Origin: Ferrimonas sediminum
GTDB taxonomy: Bacteria > Pseudomonadota > Gammaproteobacteria > Enterobacterales > Shewanellaceae
Assembly: GCF_900100175.1 (NCBI RefSeq)
Contig: NZ_FNEM01000001.1
Span: 434,001-498,000 of the forward strand
DNA: 64,000 bases
Direction: 5' to 3'
A program made the translations under genes and the position numbers. Below the pieces are notes generated by a model that saw nothing but the letters and a program-made list of their open reading frames with translations, had not been told where the DNA came from and made no database searches. This document shows positions 1-7,522 of this stretch, in pieces (the stretch's first letter is position 1; each line of letters begins with the position of its first letter).

Positions 1-813
1 ACCACCACCCGTGAAAGTGATGGCATGGTGCAGATGACCCTTAACTGCCGCAGCTGCCACCCGGTTACCAAGACCGACTCAGAGTTCTTCGGAACCACCT
101 GTGCCTCCGGTTCACTGGACAAAGATGGTGACGGCAGCCTGGACGAGCAGGTGATGCTGAAAAACCTGATGCCTCGGGGCGAGCGTGACTGGACTACCGC
201 ATCCAATGCCGGTGAAGAGTGCCTGGCGTGCCACAATGCCAACAACCCGCCGACTCAGGTGATTCGTGATGCCCACACCAAGCAGGGTGACGCGGATTAC
301 GTCGAGCAGCTGACCATGAGCCACCCGGATCACAAGGTATGGATTCACGCCATGCACGCCAACAACCGCGCCAACCAGGGCGGTGAAGGCTGGGTGCGTA
401 ACGTCGAGTATTCCGCCGACCTGGCCAACTGCGTCAAGTGTCACGACGGTGACAGCTTCGATACCAAGTACCTGGTGGGTCGTAAGCCTCTGGCGCTGGA
501 TCTGGACTACATGGACACCTACGACGGCCTGGATCCGGCCAACGGCAAAGACACCAGCGGTAACAAGCGTTACGCCGTCGATGCCAAAGCCGATGCCTAC
601 GTGTCACCGACTGCGGCCGTGTGCCTGAGCTGTCACGGTAAGCGTGCTCCGGAAGCCGGTGAAGACCGCCGCCAGGTGCGCAAAGACGTGGTGGGTCACA
701 TGAAGCAGAACGGTGCTCAATTCGGCGTCACCGAGGGTGAGTACACCGGCGAGGAGTCCTGCGCCGTGTGTCACGACCTGGGTAACCTGAAGACGGTCCA
801 TGGCCTGAATTAA
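1..813 (+). CDS. OmcA/MtrC-type multihaem cytochrome c, C-terminal part (5' end outside window)
   Basis: The frame is open from the first base, so the gene starts upstream of the window. The visible 270 residues carry five CxxCH haem-binding motifs (CRSCH, CLACH, CVKCH, CLSCH, CAVCH) with extra His residues that can act as distal ligands. Outer-surface decahaem cytochromes of the OmcA/MtrC family end in such a pentahaem domain (domain IV), so the missing part probably holds another pentahaem and beta-barrel domains. The family passes respiratory electrons to extracellular Fe(III)/Mn(IV) oxides or flavins. A strong terminator follows the stop, so this is the last gene of its unit. The subfamily (OmcA, MtrC, MtrF) cannot be decided from this piece. 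Confidence 0.88.
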   Translation, partial: TTTRESDGMVQMTLNCRSCHPVTKTDSEFFGTTCASGSLDKDGDGSLDEQVMLKNLMPRGERDWTTASNAGEECLACHNANNPPTQVIRDAHTKQGDADYVEQLTMSHPDHKVWIHAMHANNRANQGGEGWVRNVEYSADLANCVKCHDGDSFDTKYLVGRKPLALDLDYMDTYDGLDPANGKDTSGNKRYAVDAKADAYVSPTAAVCLSCHGKRAPEAGEDRRQVRKDVVGHMKQNGAQFGVTEGEYTGEESCAVCHDLGNLKTVHGLN

Positions 814-865
814 GGCCGCCGGGCGGCCTTGGCGGGCCGCCCCATTTTCCCTGTAATGCGAGACT

Positions 866-895
866 GGCCCGGGCTTCATCACCCGGGCCTTTTTT
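866..895 (+). terminator. Rho-independent terminator of the multihaem cytochrome gene
   Basis: An 8-bp perfect GC stem (ggcccggg/cccgggcc) with an 8-base loop is followed by six T residues, 53 bases after the cytochrome stop codon. Confidence 0.88.
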
Positions 896-1025
896 GCTCC
901 ACCGAGAGAGTTTCGAAATTCAGAACTGCATCATGCTAAATCTGAAACAGAGTCAGTATGATTGGGGCGTGCGGTAGTTGCCGTGCGGTATCCCGGTGGT
1001 GAACACGGGGTTAGAGAGGATTGAA

Positions 1026-2333
1026 TTGAAGTTATCCAAGCATCTGACTATCGACGAAGAGCGTCGCGAGCTTATTGATCTCAAGCTGAATCAGACGCAT
1101 CCCTTGTCTTTTGCCGAATTGGCTATCCTGACGCTGTTGCTGCAGGAGAGCGGTGGCGTGGTCGACAAACAGACCCTGACCGAAGCCGGATGGCCGGGCC
1201 GGGTAGTGGCCCAGTCGTCACTGACGCAGTGCATCAGTACGCTGAGGCGTAAGTTGGCCGGACACCCTGAGGTCGAGCTGAAGACCATTCCGCGCTACGG
1301 CTACAGCCTGTGCAGTGCCCAGCCGGCGTCTGCAGAGGCGGTCTTGGCCCCGGAGCCTCAGCGATCCGAGGTTACTGAGACGGTGCCGGGACGGGCCCGT
1401 CCCCGCTGGCGTTGGCTGCCCCTGCCGGCAGTACTGATTCTGGTGGCATTTCTGCACTTGAGTGGCACCCTGACCCAGATCACCGACTGGGTATTGTTGA
1501 TGAATCAGCCCGGGGTGGCGGAGATTGAAGCGGATCGCATGCGGGTTGGCTCCCACCCCAACCAGGTACACCGGGTGGTGTTTGAGGATGAAGCTACGGT
1601 AGAACAGGTGTCACCGCAGCAGTTTATCGCCAACTGGCAGCGCGCCGACGAGATGTTGCCGGAGGTGCGTCCACAGCAGAGCTATCTGAAACAGAGCGCC
1701 GATTTTGACTCCATCGCCCTGTGCGCCGATTACGACGGTCAGTGCCGGGACCGGCAGCCACTGAATCTGGTGCGCCGCCATGATCAGCAGCCGCCCCTGG
1801 ATCTGAAGTGGTTGCAGGAGACCAAGCTGCGCATGGAGCAGGTGACCTACAACAAGATTCTGCTGGACCGCTTCGATGGCCCGACAGAGGGGATGCTGGA
1901 GGATGTCTATCGGGCTGACGTGTACTACTACGGTGACAGTGACAATGTGGTTCGGGGGGATCTGCGCTTTTCGGTGCTGTATCAGTCCGACAATCATGGC
2001 CAACTGCTGGTGGCGGCCTGTTTCACCGACGCGGTCAATAAAGAGATCAGCATGCGCTACGAGTTTTCCGGACCGTTCCGGGTGCAGCAGCGAACCATCG
2101 ATGGCAAAGCGGTGAAGCGATTTTTGATCGACGTCGACAATCAGAACTTTCGCCGGCCGGAACAGCTGTCTGAAGAGGGTGCGGTGATCTACCGTGAAAT
2201 TCAGCGGGCAGTACTGTCCAAGAAGCAGATGACGTTGCATCAGCTGTACGAAGACGATCAGAGCGGGGTCTGGAGCCTGCCTTTGTGGGGTGAAACCGTG
2301 GTCTGGGCTCATCGTGCCAAGCTGACTCTGTAG
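1026..2333 (+). CDS. ToxR/CadC-like transmembrane winged-helix transcriptional regulator
   Basis: I chose TTG at 1026 because a purine-rich ribosome site (gagagga, 1014-1020) sits five bases upstream; an upstream TTG at 978 would add 16 residues with no family resemblance. The 435-residue protein has an N-terminal OmpR/PhoB-type winged helix (about residues 15-95, ending in IPRYGYSL), a Pro/Glu-rich linker, one membrane helix near 125-145 (LPAVLILVAFLHL) and a periplasmic domain of about 290 residues I do not recognise. This is the ToxR/CadC/TcpP layout, in which the periplasmic part senses a signal and the cytoplasmic part binds DNA without phosphorylation. Two close Cys (ALCADYDGQC) could form a disulfide. 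The target is unknown; the cytochrome upstream is one candidate. Confidence 0.82.
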   Translation: MKLSKHLTIDEERRELIDLKLNQTHPLSFAELAILTLLLQESGGVVDKQTLTEAGWPGRVVAQSSLTQCISTLRRKLAGHPEVELKTIPRYGYSLCSAQPASAEAVLAPEPQRSEVTETVPGRARPRWRWLPLPAVLILVAFLHLSGTLTQITDWVLLMNQPGVAEIEADRMRVGSHPNQVHRVVFEDEATVEQVSPQQFIANWQRADEMLPEVRPQQSYLKQSADFDSIALCADYDGQCRDRQPLNLVRRHDQQPPLDLKWLQETKLRMEQVTYNKILLDRFDGPTEGMLEDVYRADVYYYGDSDNVVRGDLRFSVLYQSDNHGQLLVAACFTDAVNKEISMRYEFSGPFRVQQRTIDGKAVKRFLIDVDNQNFRRPEQLSEEGAVIYREIQRAVLSKKQMTLHQLYEDDQSGVWSLPLWGETVVWAHRAKLTL

Positions 2334-2347
2334 TCGCGAGCACCATT

Positions 2348-2376
2348 AAAAAAAGGGCCATTCGGCCCTTTTTTTT
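2348..2376. terminator. Bidirectional terminator between regulator and DUF2960 gene
   Basis: The stem aagggcc/ggccctt with a four-base loop is flanked by seven A residues on the left and eight T residues on the right, so it can end both the rightward regulator gene and the leftward DUF2960 gene. Confidence 0.85.
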
Positions 2377-2392
2377 GGGGTTGGCGGTGAAG

Positions 2393-2632
2393 TTAGTCCC
2401 GCACCACCTTGATGTCGGTGAACCCTTTCTGGCGAATGTAGGTATCGCGAAAGTTGCGCACGGTCTTCTTGTCGCGGGTGGACATCTTTACCGCCTGCTC
2501 CATATTGAGGTAGTCACTGGTGTCGATCCCCTCGGCGGCGGCCACGGCTTCAAAGGCGTCGTGGAACTTGTCGTTGGCGTAGCCGATGCTCTTGTTAACC
2601 CCTTTAAAGGTGTAGCTGATGGTCAGGGCCAT
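2393..2632 (-). CDS. DUF2960 family small protein
   Basis: This 79-residue protein has the pattern I associate with DUF2960 of Vibrio and Shewanella: an early YTFKG motif, a KFHDAFEAVAAAEGID segment, then MEQAVKM and a RNFRD stretch. It has no signal peptide or membrane segment, so it should be a small cytosolic protein. Its function is unknown. The start codon overlaps the stop codon of the upstream cvfB-like gene by one base (TAATG), so the two are almost certainly cotranscribed and translationally coupled. Confidence 0.75.
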   Translation of the reverse strand: MALTISYTFKGVNKSIGYANDKFHDAFEAVAAAEGIDTSDYLNMEQAVKMSTRDKKTVRNFRDTYIRQKGFTDIKVVRD

Positions 2633-3471
2633 TACTGCTTCTCCTTCAGGCGGATACCGTCGCTGTCGATACTGATTTTGCCGGATTTAAACAGGCCGCC
2701 GATGGTGCGCTTGTACATCTTCTTGCTGACTTTGAATAGCCGTTTGATCGCCTCTGGATCCGCTTTATCGCCCAGGGGGCTGAAGCCATTGTTGCGGGCC
2801 AGATGATCCAGTACCTGCTGACCCAGTTGATCCACTGCTTCGTTGACCGGCGGATTCAGGGTCAGATCGATGCCGCCATCCTCTCTGACCCACTTGACGT
2901 AGCCTTTCATCCGCTGACCCACCCTGGCGTCCTTAAACAACTCGTTGTGGTACAGAATGCCCCAGTAGCTGTCGTTGACGATGGCCTTGAAGCCCAGGTC
3001 GGTGTTGTTGGTCAGCATCAGATCGACCTCTTGCATCTTGCGGAAGCGCCCAGGGCGCTCGGACACAAAGCGGTCCAGCTTGCTGGAGGCGGCCAGTCGT
3101 TCGGTGTGGCGATCCTGGTAGATGTACACCACGTAGTGGCGGCCTTTCTCCATCGGCACTTTCTGCTGGTTGTAGGGTACCAGCAGATCCTTATCCAATC
3201 CCCAATCCATGAAGGCGCCGGCGTCATTGATGTCCACCACCTGCAATAGGGCAAACTCACCCAGGCAGGCTTTGGCCTTCTGGGTGGTGGCGATCAGCTG
3301 ATCGTTGGAGTCGAAGTAGATGAACACCTCGATCTCGGTGCCGATAGCCGCGCCTTCGGGCACGTATTTGTTGGGGAGCAGGATGTTGCCGAAGTTATCG
3401 CCGTCCAGAAAGACGCCGTAATCGCTGAGGCGAACGACCTTGAGTCGATTGTACTGACCAATTTTAACCAT
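2632..3471 (-). CDS. cvfB: CvfB/YitL-family S1-like RNA-binding protein
   Basis: The 279-residue sequence matches the conserved virulence factor B family: tandem S1-like OB folds (starting MVKIGQYNRLKVVRL, with DNFGNILLPNKYVPEG and later GFKAIVNDSYWGILYHNELF) and a C-terminal winged-helix region ending in FKSGKISIDSDGIRL. In Gram-positive bacteria CvfB binds RNA and influences virulence gene expression; in gammaproteobacteria the role is little known. It is likely cytosolic. It is the first gene of a pair with the DUF2960 gene and lies downstream of a 220-base spacer that also ends the YceI operon. Confidence 0.85.
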   Translation of the reverse strand: MVKIGQYNRLKVVRLSDYGVFLDGDNFGNILLPNKYVPEGAAIGTEIEVFIYFDSNDQLIATTQKAKACLGEFALLQVVDINDAGAFMDWGLDKDLLVPYNQQKVPMEKGRHYVVYIYQDRHTERLAASSKLDRFVSERPGRFRKMQEVDLMLTNNTDLGFKAIVNDSYWGILYHNELFKDARVGQRMKGYVKWVREDGGIDLTLNPPVNEAVDQLGQQVLDHLARNNGFSPLGDKADPEAIKRLFKVSKKMYKRTIGGLFKSGKISIDSDGIRLKEKQ

Positions 3472-3639
3472 GGTGATGTAACTGTCCGAATAATGCCAAA
3501 GGCGCGCGCAGCGTCGGTGTGACCTGCCAGCGAAGGGCCGCGTTAAGCCTGTCTTGGCTTCGCGGAGAGGAAGATCTGCGCCAGAATGGCAATGATTATA
3601 TCAAACTGGTGGGGGTTGTGCGCGGTTGAGGTCACCACC

Positions 3640-3661
3640 CAGGCCGGATTGAACCGGCCTG
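3640..3661 (-). terminator. Hairpin downstream of the YceI gene, possible weak terminator
   Basis: An 8-bp perfect stem (caggccgg/ccggcctg) with a six-base loop lies 33 bases past the YceI stop on the minus strand. There is no T-tract on that strand, so if it ends transcription it would need help. Confidence 0.4.
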
Positions 3662-3693
3662 GACAGGATGTTGGTGTTGGCGGGGTTGGCCAG

Positions 3694-4260
3694 TTACAGC
3701 TTGATGCCCTCTACATGAAGGTCAATCTGCACCTCGGCGGACTGGGGACCCAGATCCATCGGAATGCCAAACTCCTTCATGGTGACGGTGGTGCTGCCTG
3801 CGAAACCCACGCGCTCACCGCCCCAGGGATCCTTACCCTCACCGATCTTCTGTACCTCGATGGCGATGGGCTTGGTTACGCCGCGCAGGGTAAAGTCGCC
3901 ATACAAGGTGCCGGAGGTGTCGTCCTTGGCCTTGTAGGAGGTGCTGTTGAAGGTCGCCTCGGGGTAGGTGCTGACCTCCAGGAAATCTTCACCGCGGATG
4001 TGCTTGTCCCGCTCGGCGTGGTTGGAGTTTACGCTCTTGGTGTCGATGCTGACCCGAAAGGCGCTCGGCTGGTTACCGTCGTAGCTGAAGCTGCCTTTGA
4101 AGCTGTCGAAGCGACCGATGACCCAGCTGTAACCCAGGTGGTTGATCTTAAAGTTAACCGAGGCGTGGGCGCCTTTGGTGTCGATGGCATAGTCGTCGGC
4201 CAGGGCCAGGTTGCTGATGGCCAGGGTGGTGCCCAGCAGGGCGGCATTGATCAGTTTCAT
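3694..4260 (-). CDS. YceI-family periplasmic lipocalin-like protein
   Basis: The 188-residue protein begins with a Sec signal peptide (MKLINAALLGTTLAISNLALA, cleaved before DDYAID) and continues as a YceI fold: ASVNFKINHLGYSWVIGRF, DTKSVNSNHAERDKHIRG and the closing EVQIDLHVEG. YceI proteins form a beta-barrel that binds polyisoprenoids or other amphiphiles in the periplasm and are often paired with cytochrome b561. That is the case here: its ATG overlaps the stop of the upstream b561 gene by four bases (ATGA). A role in periplasmic quinone-like lipid handling is inferred from the pairing only. Confidence 0.9.
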   Translation of the reverse strand: MKLINAALLGTTLAISNLALADDYAIDTKGAHASVNFKINHLGYSWVIGRFDSFKGSFSYDGNQPSAFRVSIDTKSVNSNHAERDKHIRGEDFLEVSTYPEATFNSTSYKAKDDTSGTLYGDFTLRGVTKPIAIEVQKIGEGKDPWGGERVGFAGSTTVTMKEFGIPMDLGPQSAEVQIDLHVEGIKL

Positions 4261-4826
4261 AGTGTTGCTCTCTCTTTAGTTTGCGGTGAAATCATGCGAC
4301 TCAGGGTGTTGTCCCGGTCGATAAGTTGATGTTTTACGGCAGCCAGTGCGTGACCGGCGGCCAGGATAATCAGGCTCCAGGCGGCGTAAGCGTGCACCGT
4401 GCCGGCGAACTCCTCCTGCTGTGGCAGGCCGTGGATCAGCGCCGGAACGCTGAACCAGTTGAAGACGTCGATGGCCCGGCCATCGGCGGTGGAGATCAGG
4501 TAGCCGGAGACCATCAGGGCCAGCAACAGCACGTAGATGGCGCCGTGTCCCAGCTTGGCGGCGATTCGGGTGGCCCGCCCCTGATTGGCCGGGGCATCGG
4601 GTGACGGGTTGCTGAAACGCCACAGCAGCCGAAACAGAGTGGCGAGCAGTAGCAGCATGCCCAGGCTTTTGTGAATGAAAGGGGCTTCACGGTACCAGGG
4701 GTGGTAATAGGTCAGATCCACCATGTACAGGCCCAGACCAAACAGACCGAACACAGCCAGGGCCGATAGCCAGTGCAGGACGATGGTGATCCAGCCGTAG
4801 CGGGCTTGTGTATTGCGTAACATCAC
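4257..4826 (-). CDS. Bacterial cytochrome b561 family protein
   Basis: This 189-residue membrane protein has four predicted helices and the conserved histidines of prokaryotic b561: one in helix 1 (TIVLHWLSA), one before helix 2 (FIHKSLG), one near helix 3 (KLGHGAIYVLLLALMVSGY) and one in helix 4. The family carries two haem b groups and moves electrons between quinones and periplasmic partners. Two Met codons start the frame (4826 or 4823). It is the promoter-proximal gene of a two-gene unit with YceI. Confidence 0.9.
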   Translation of the reverse strand: MMLRNTQARYGWITIVLHWLSALAVFGLFGLGLYMVDLTYYHPWYREAPFIHKSLGMLLLLATLFRLLWRFSNPSPDAPANQGRATRIAAKLGHGAIYVLLLALMVSGYLISTADGRAIDVFNWFSVPALIHGLPQQEEFAGTVHAYAAWSLIILAAGHALAAVKHQLIDRDNTLSRMISPQTKERATL

Positions 4827-4989
4827 ACTGTCTCCGTAATTTGAATGATGGCCGTTATTTTAGATGCATCAAAAAGAATGAAAATCGCAAAATTGCGGCC
4901 AAATCGTTCGATTTTGTTGGTGTTGGCTTGCGTCAATGTGAAGAGTGGGGTAGCGTGCGGATATTGTATGCAAAATGGCGGAGCCGTTC

Positions 4990-5877
4990 ATGTGGGGAAA
5001 ATCGGGGATCTGGGCTGGAGGGCTGATGCTGACGTCAGCGTTGGTTTATGCTGATAAGGGACCGGCGACGCCGACGGTCGATCAGCTATTGGGGCAGCAG
5101 CACCGCTGCAGTGGAACGTTGCTGCTACGCTCGCAGGCCCTGACCGACGAGCAGCAACGCCAGGCCTGCGAGCATCTGCTGGTTCAGGAGGCGCGCTTTC
5201 ATCAGTTGTTTGGCACCGAGGGTTCTCCGGTTGCAGACGACAATAACCTGGCCATGCGCGCCAACGTCTATCGTGATCGTGACAGTTACGTGGCGCATGT
5301 GACAGCCCACTTTAATGTTCCCAGTGACAATGGCGGCATGTACCTCGAGGGCACGCCGTCGAAGCCGGGAAATCAGGCGGAGTTCGTGGCCTACCAGAAG
5401 CAAGGGACGATCTGGAACCTCAATCATGAGTACGTGCATTACCTGGATGGTCGTTTCAATCTGTACGGGGACTTCTGCATGAACCTGCACGATGACCACA
5501 GTGCCCCGGAGTATTGCCCCGAACCGACGCCACCGCTGCCGCATTTGGTGTGGTGGAGTGAGGGGGTTGCCGAATACATTGCCCTGGGGTCGGATAATCC
5601 CAAAGCACTGGCGCTGGCGGCCAAGGGGGGCTATACCCTCAGTGAGCTGTTTAACACCAGTTACAACGCCAATGGTGGCAGCGATCGGGTGTATCGCTGG
5701 GGCTACCTGGCGGTGCGGTTTATGATGGAGCAGCAACGCTCCCGGGTGGAACAGATGTTGACCCTGACCCGCCGCGGCGATTATCAGGGCTACCAGAAAC
5801 TGGTGGCTGGCTGGGGCCAGCAAATGGATGCAGATTTTGACCGTTGGCTGGCGGAGGCAGTCGGCTTAACAAATTAA
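4990..5877 (+). CDS. Secreted M9-type (collagenase-like) zinc metalloprotease, catalytic region only
   Basis: I take ATG at 4990, with ggcggag six bases upstream; an ATG at 4975 is possible. The 295-residue product has a signal peptide (about residues 1-21, ending SALVYA). The zinc motif HEYVHYLDGR lies at about 146-155 and WWSEGVAEYIA at about 188-198 supplies the third ligand Glu, both strongly like the gluzincin part of microbial collagenases (M9). Classical M9 collagenases are 600-1000 residues with an N-terminal activator domain and C-terminal PKD/collagen-binding domains; none of these is present. Four Cys between the two motifs and upstream may form disulfides. Substrate unknown. Confidence 0.78.
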   Translation: MWGKSGIWAGGLMLTSALVYADKGPATPTVDQLLGQQHRCSGTLLLRSQALTDEQQRQACEHLLVQEARFHQLFGTEGSPVADDNNLAMRANVYRDRDSYVAHVTAHFNVPSDNGGMYLEGTPSKPGNQAEFVAYQKQGTIWNLNHEYVHYLDGRFNLYGDFCMNLHDDHSAPEYCPEPTPPLPHLVWWSEGVAEYIALGSDNPKALALAAKGGYTLSELFNTSYNANGGSDRVYRWGYLAVRFMMEQQRSRVEQMLTLTRRGDYQGYQKLVAGWGQQMDADFDRWLAEAVGLTN

Positions 5878-6000
5878 TTCACAAGAGATTTATCTAAGTT
5901 GGTGCCAGGGCGATGGAAATGTGACCCAGTTAATGGCGGTGCTGCTTGTGGCGCGGCATGCTGGAGTCTGGCAGACAAAGTAGCGTGGAGGAGGGCAGGC

Positions 6001-6153
6001 ATGGAATCGGCGTTGACCGTTGTGTTTTTGTTGGTGGTGGCTACCGGTGCGGTGGCATTTTTCGTGATTCCCGGAAAGCGAAAACACCGGGACATCACCC
6101 CGGTTTCCAATCGCAGCCGTAAAAAGCGGGCTCGCAAAAAACACCACGCATAA
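6001..6153 (+). CDS. Small single-pass membrane protein, unknown function
   Basis: The 50-residue frame starts at ATG 6001, preceded by gtggaggagggcaggc. It has one hydrophobic helix (about residues 4-23, LTVVFLLVVATGAVAFFVI) followed by a very basic tail rich in Lys and Arg (SRKKRARKKHH). It ends directly in front of a strong terminator, which supports a real transcript. The positive tail should stay in the cytoplasm. I do not recognise the family. Confidence 0.6.
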   Translation: MESALTVVFLLVVATGAVAFFVIPGKRKHRDITPVSNRSRKKRARKKHHA

Positions 6154-6179
6154 AAAAGGCCGCGGATGCGGCCTTTTTT
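6152..6179. terminator. Bidirectional terminator between small membrane protein and purD
   Basis: The stem ggccgc/gcggcc with loop ggat is flanked by six A and six T residues, so it can end both the rightward small gene and the leftward purHD operon. Confidence 0.87.
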
Positions 6180-6192
6180 GCAGGCGGGAGGG

Positions 6193-7473
6193 TTATTGCT
6201 GTTCCCGGGCGATGGCGCGATAGGCGATGTCGCTGCGACTAAAGGCGCCGTCCCAGCGGATCTGTCGGGCCAATTCATAGGCCCGCTGCTGGGCGTCGGT
6301 TACCGTGGCCCCCAGGGCGGTGGCACACAACACCCGGCCGCCGTTGGTCACCACCTGGCCGTCAGCATTGGCCGTTCCGGCATGGAACACCTTTTGGTCT
6401 TCGGCTTCCGACGACGGCAGTCCGTGAATGACGTCGCCCTTGCGGTAGTCTCCCGGGTAGCCGCCGGCGGCCAGCACGATGCCTACTGCGGCACGGGAGT
6501 CGTAGTCGGCGCGCAACCCCTTTAACTCCCCTTTGCTGCCGGCCAGACACAGCTGCACCAGATCCGACTGCATCCGCATCATGATGGGTTGAGTCTCTGG
6601 GTCGCCAAAGCGACAGTTGTATTCAATCACTTTGGGAGTGCCGTCGGCGGCGATCATCAGGCCGGCGTACAGGAAGCCCTGATAGGGGTGGCCTTCGGCC
6701 TTCATTCCCTCTACGGTCGGCAGGATCACCTCATTCATGATGCGATCGTGAATCTCGGCGGTGACTACTGGTGCCGGAGAGTAAGCCCCCATGCCGCCGG
6801 TGTTGGGGCCGGTGTCACCATCGCCGACCCGTTTGTGGTCCTGGCTGGTGGCCATGGGCAGGACGTGATTGCCATCCACCATCACGATGAATGAGGCCTC
6901 TTCGCCCTCGAGGAACTCCTCGATGACCACCCGGTGGCCGGCGTCACCAAAGGCGTTGCCTGCCAGCATATCCTTCACGGCGGCCTCGGCCTCTTCCAGA
7001 GTCATGGCCACGATCACCCCTTTACCGGCGGCCAGGCCGTCGGCCTTGACCACGATCGGTGCGCCGTGCTGGCGCAGGTAGGCCAGTGCCGGTTCCACCT
7101 CGGTGAAGTTCTGGTAACTGCCGGAGGGGATGTCGTGGCGAGCCAGAAAATCCTTGGTAAAGGCTTTGGAGCCTTCCAGCTGGGCCGCCGCAGCGGTGGG
7201 GCCGAAGATGGCCAGGCCGGCGGCGTTAAAGGCGTCGACAACGCCCTCCACCAGTGGTGCTTCCGGACCAACAATGGTCAGCGCCACATCGTGGTCGCGG
7301 GCAAAGGCCACCAGGGCCTCATTGCCGCTGACGGCGACGTTTTCCAGCTTGGGCTCCAGCGCCGTACCGGCGTTACCCGGGGCCACATAGACGGTGTCCA
7401 CCTCGGCAGACTGGGCCGCTTTCCAGGCAAGCGCGTGTTCGCGGCCGCCACCACCAATTACTAATACTTTCAT
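6193..7473 (-). CDS. purD: Phosphoribosylamine--glycine ligase (GARS)
   Basis: PurD joins 5-phosphoribosylamine and glycine using ATP, the second step of purine synthesis. The 426-residue protein is full length. It opens with the GARS N-domain motif MKVLVIGGGGREHAL, carries the ATP-grasp core (IVVKADGLAAGKGV; IEEFLEGEEASF; GDGDTGPNTGGMGAYSP) and a C-domain with YNCRFGDPETQ. A ribosome site (aagga) lies eight bases before the ATG. It is 49 bases downstream of purH on the same strand, the standard purHD order. Confidence 0.97.
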   Translation of the reverse strand: MKVLVIGGGGREHALAWKAAQSAEVDTVYVAPGNAGTALEPKLENVAVSGNEALVAFARDHDVALTIVGPEAPLVEGVVDAFNAAGLAIFGPTAAAAQLEGSKAFTKDFLARHDIPSGSYQNFTEVEPALAYLRQHGAPIVVKADGLAAGKGVIVAMTLEEAEAAVKDMLAGNAFGDAGHRVVIEEFLEGEEASFIVMVDGNHVLPMATSQDHKRVGDGDTGPNTGGMGAYSPAPVVTAEIHDRIMNEVILPTVEGMKAEGHPYQGFLYAGLMIAADGTPKVIEYNCRFGDPETQPIMMRMQSDLVQLCLAGSKGELKGLRADYDSRAAVGIVLAAGGYPGDYRKGDVIHGLPSSEAEDQKVFHAGTANADGQVVTNGGRVLCATALGATVTDAQQRAYELARQIRWDGAFSRSDIAYRAIAREQQ

Positions 7474-7522
7474 CTGTTCATTCCTTTGGGGAGGTCATAA
7501 CCTGCCAAACGATTACATGCCA

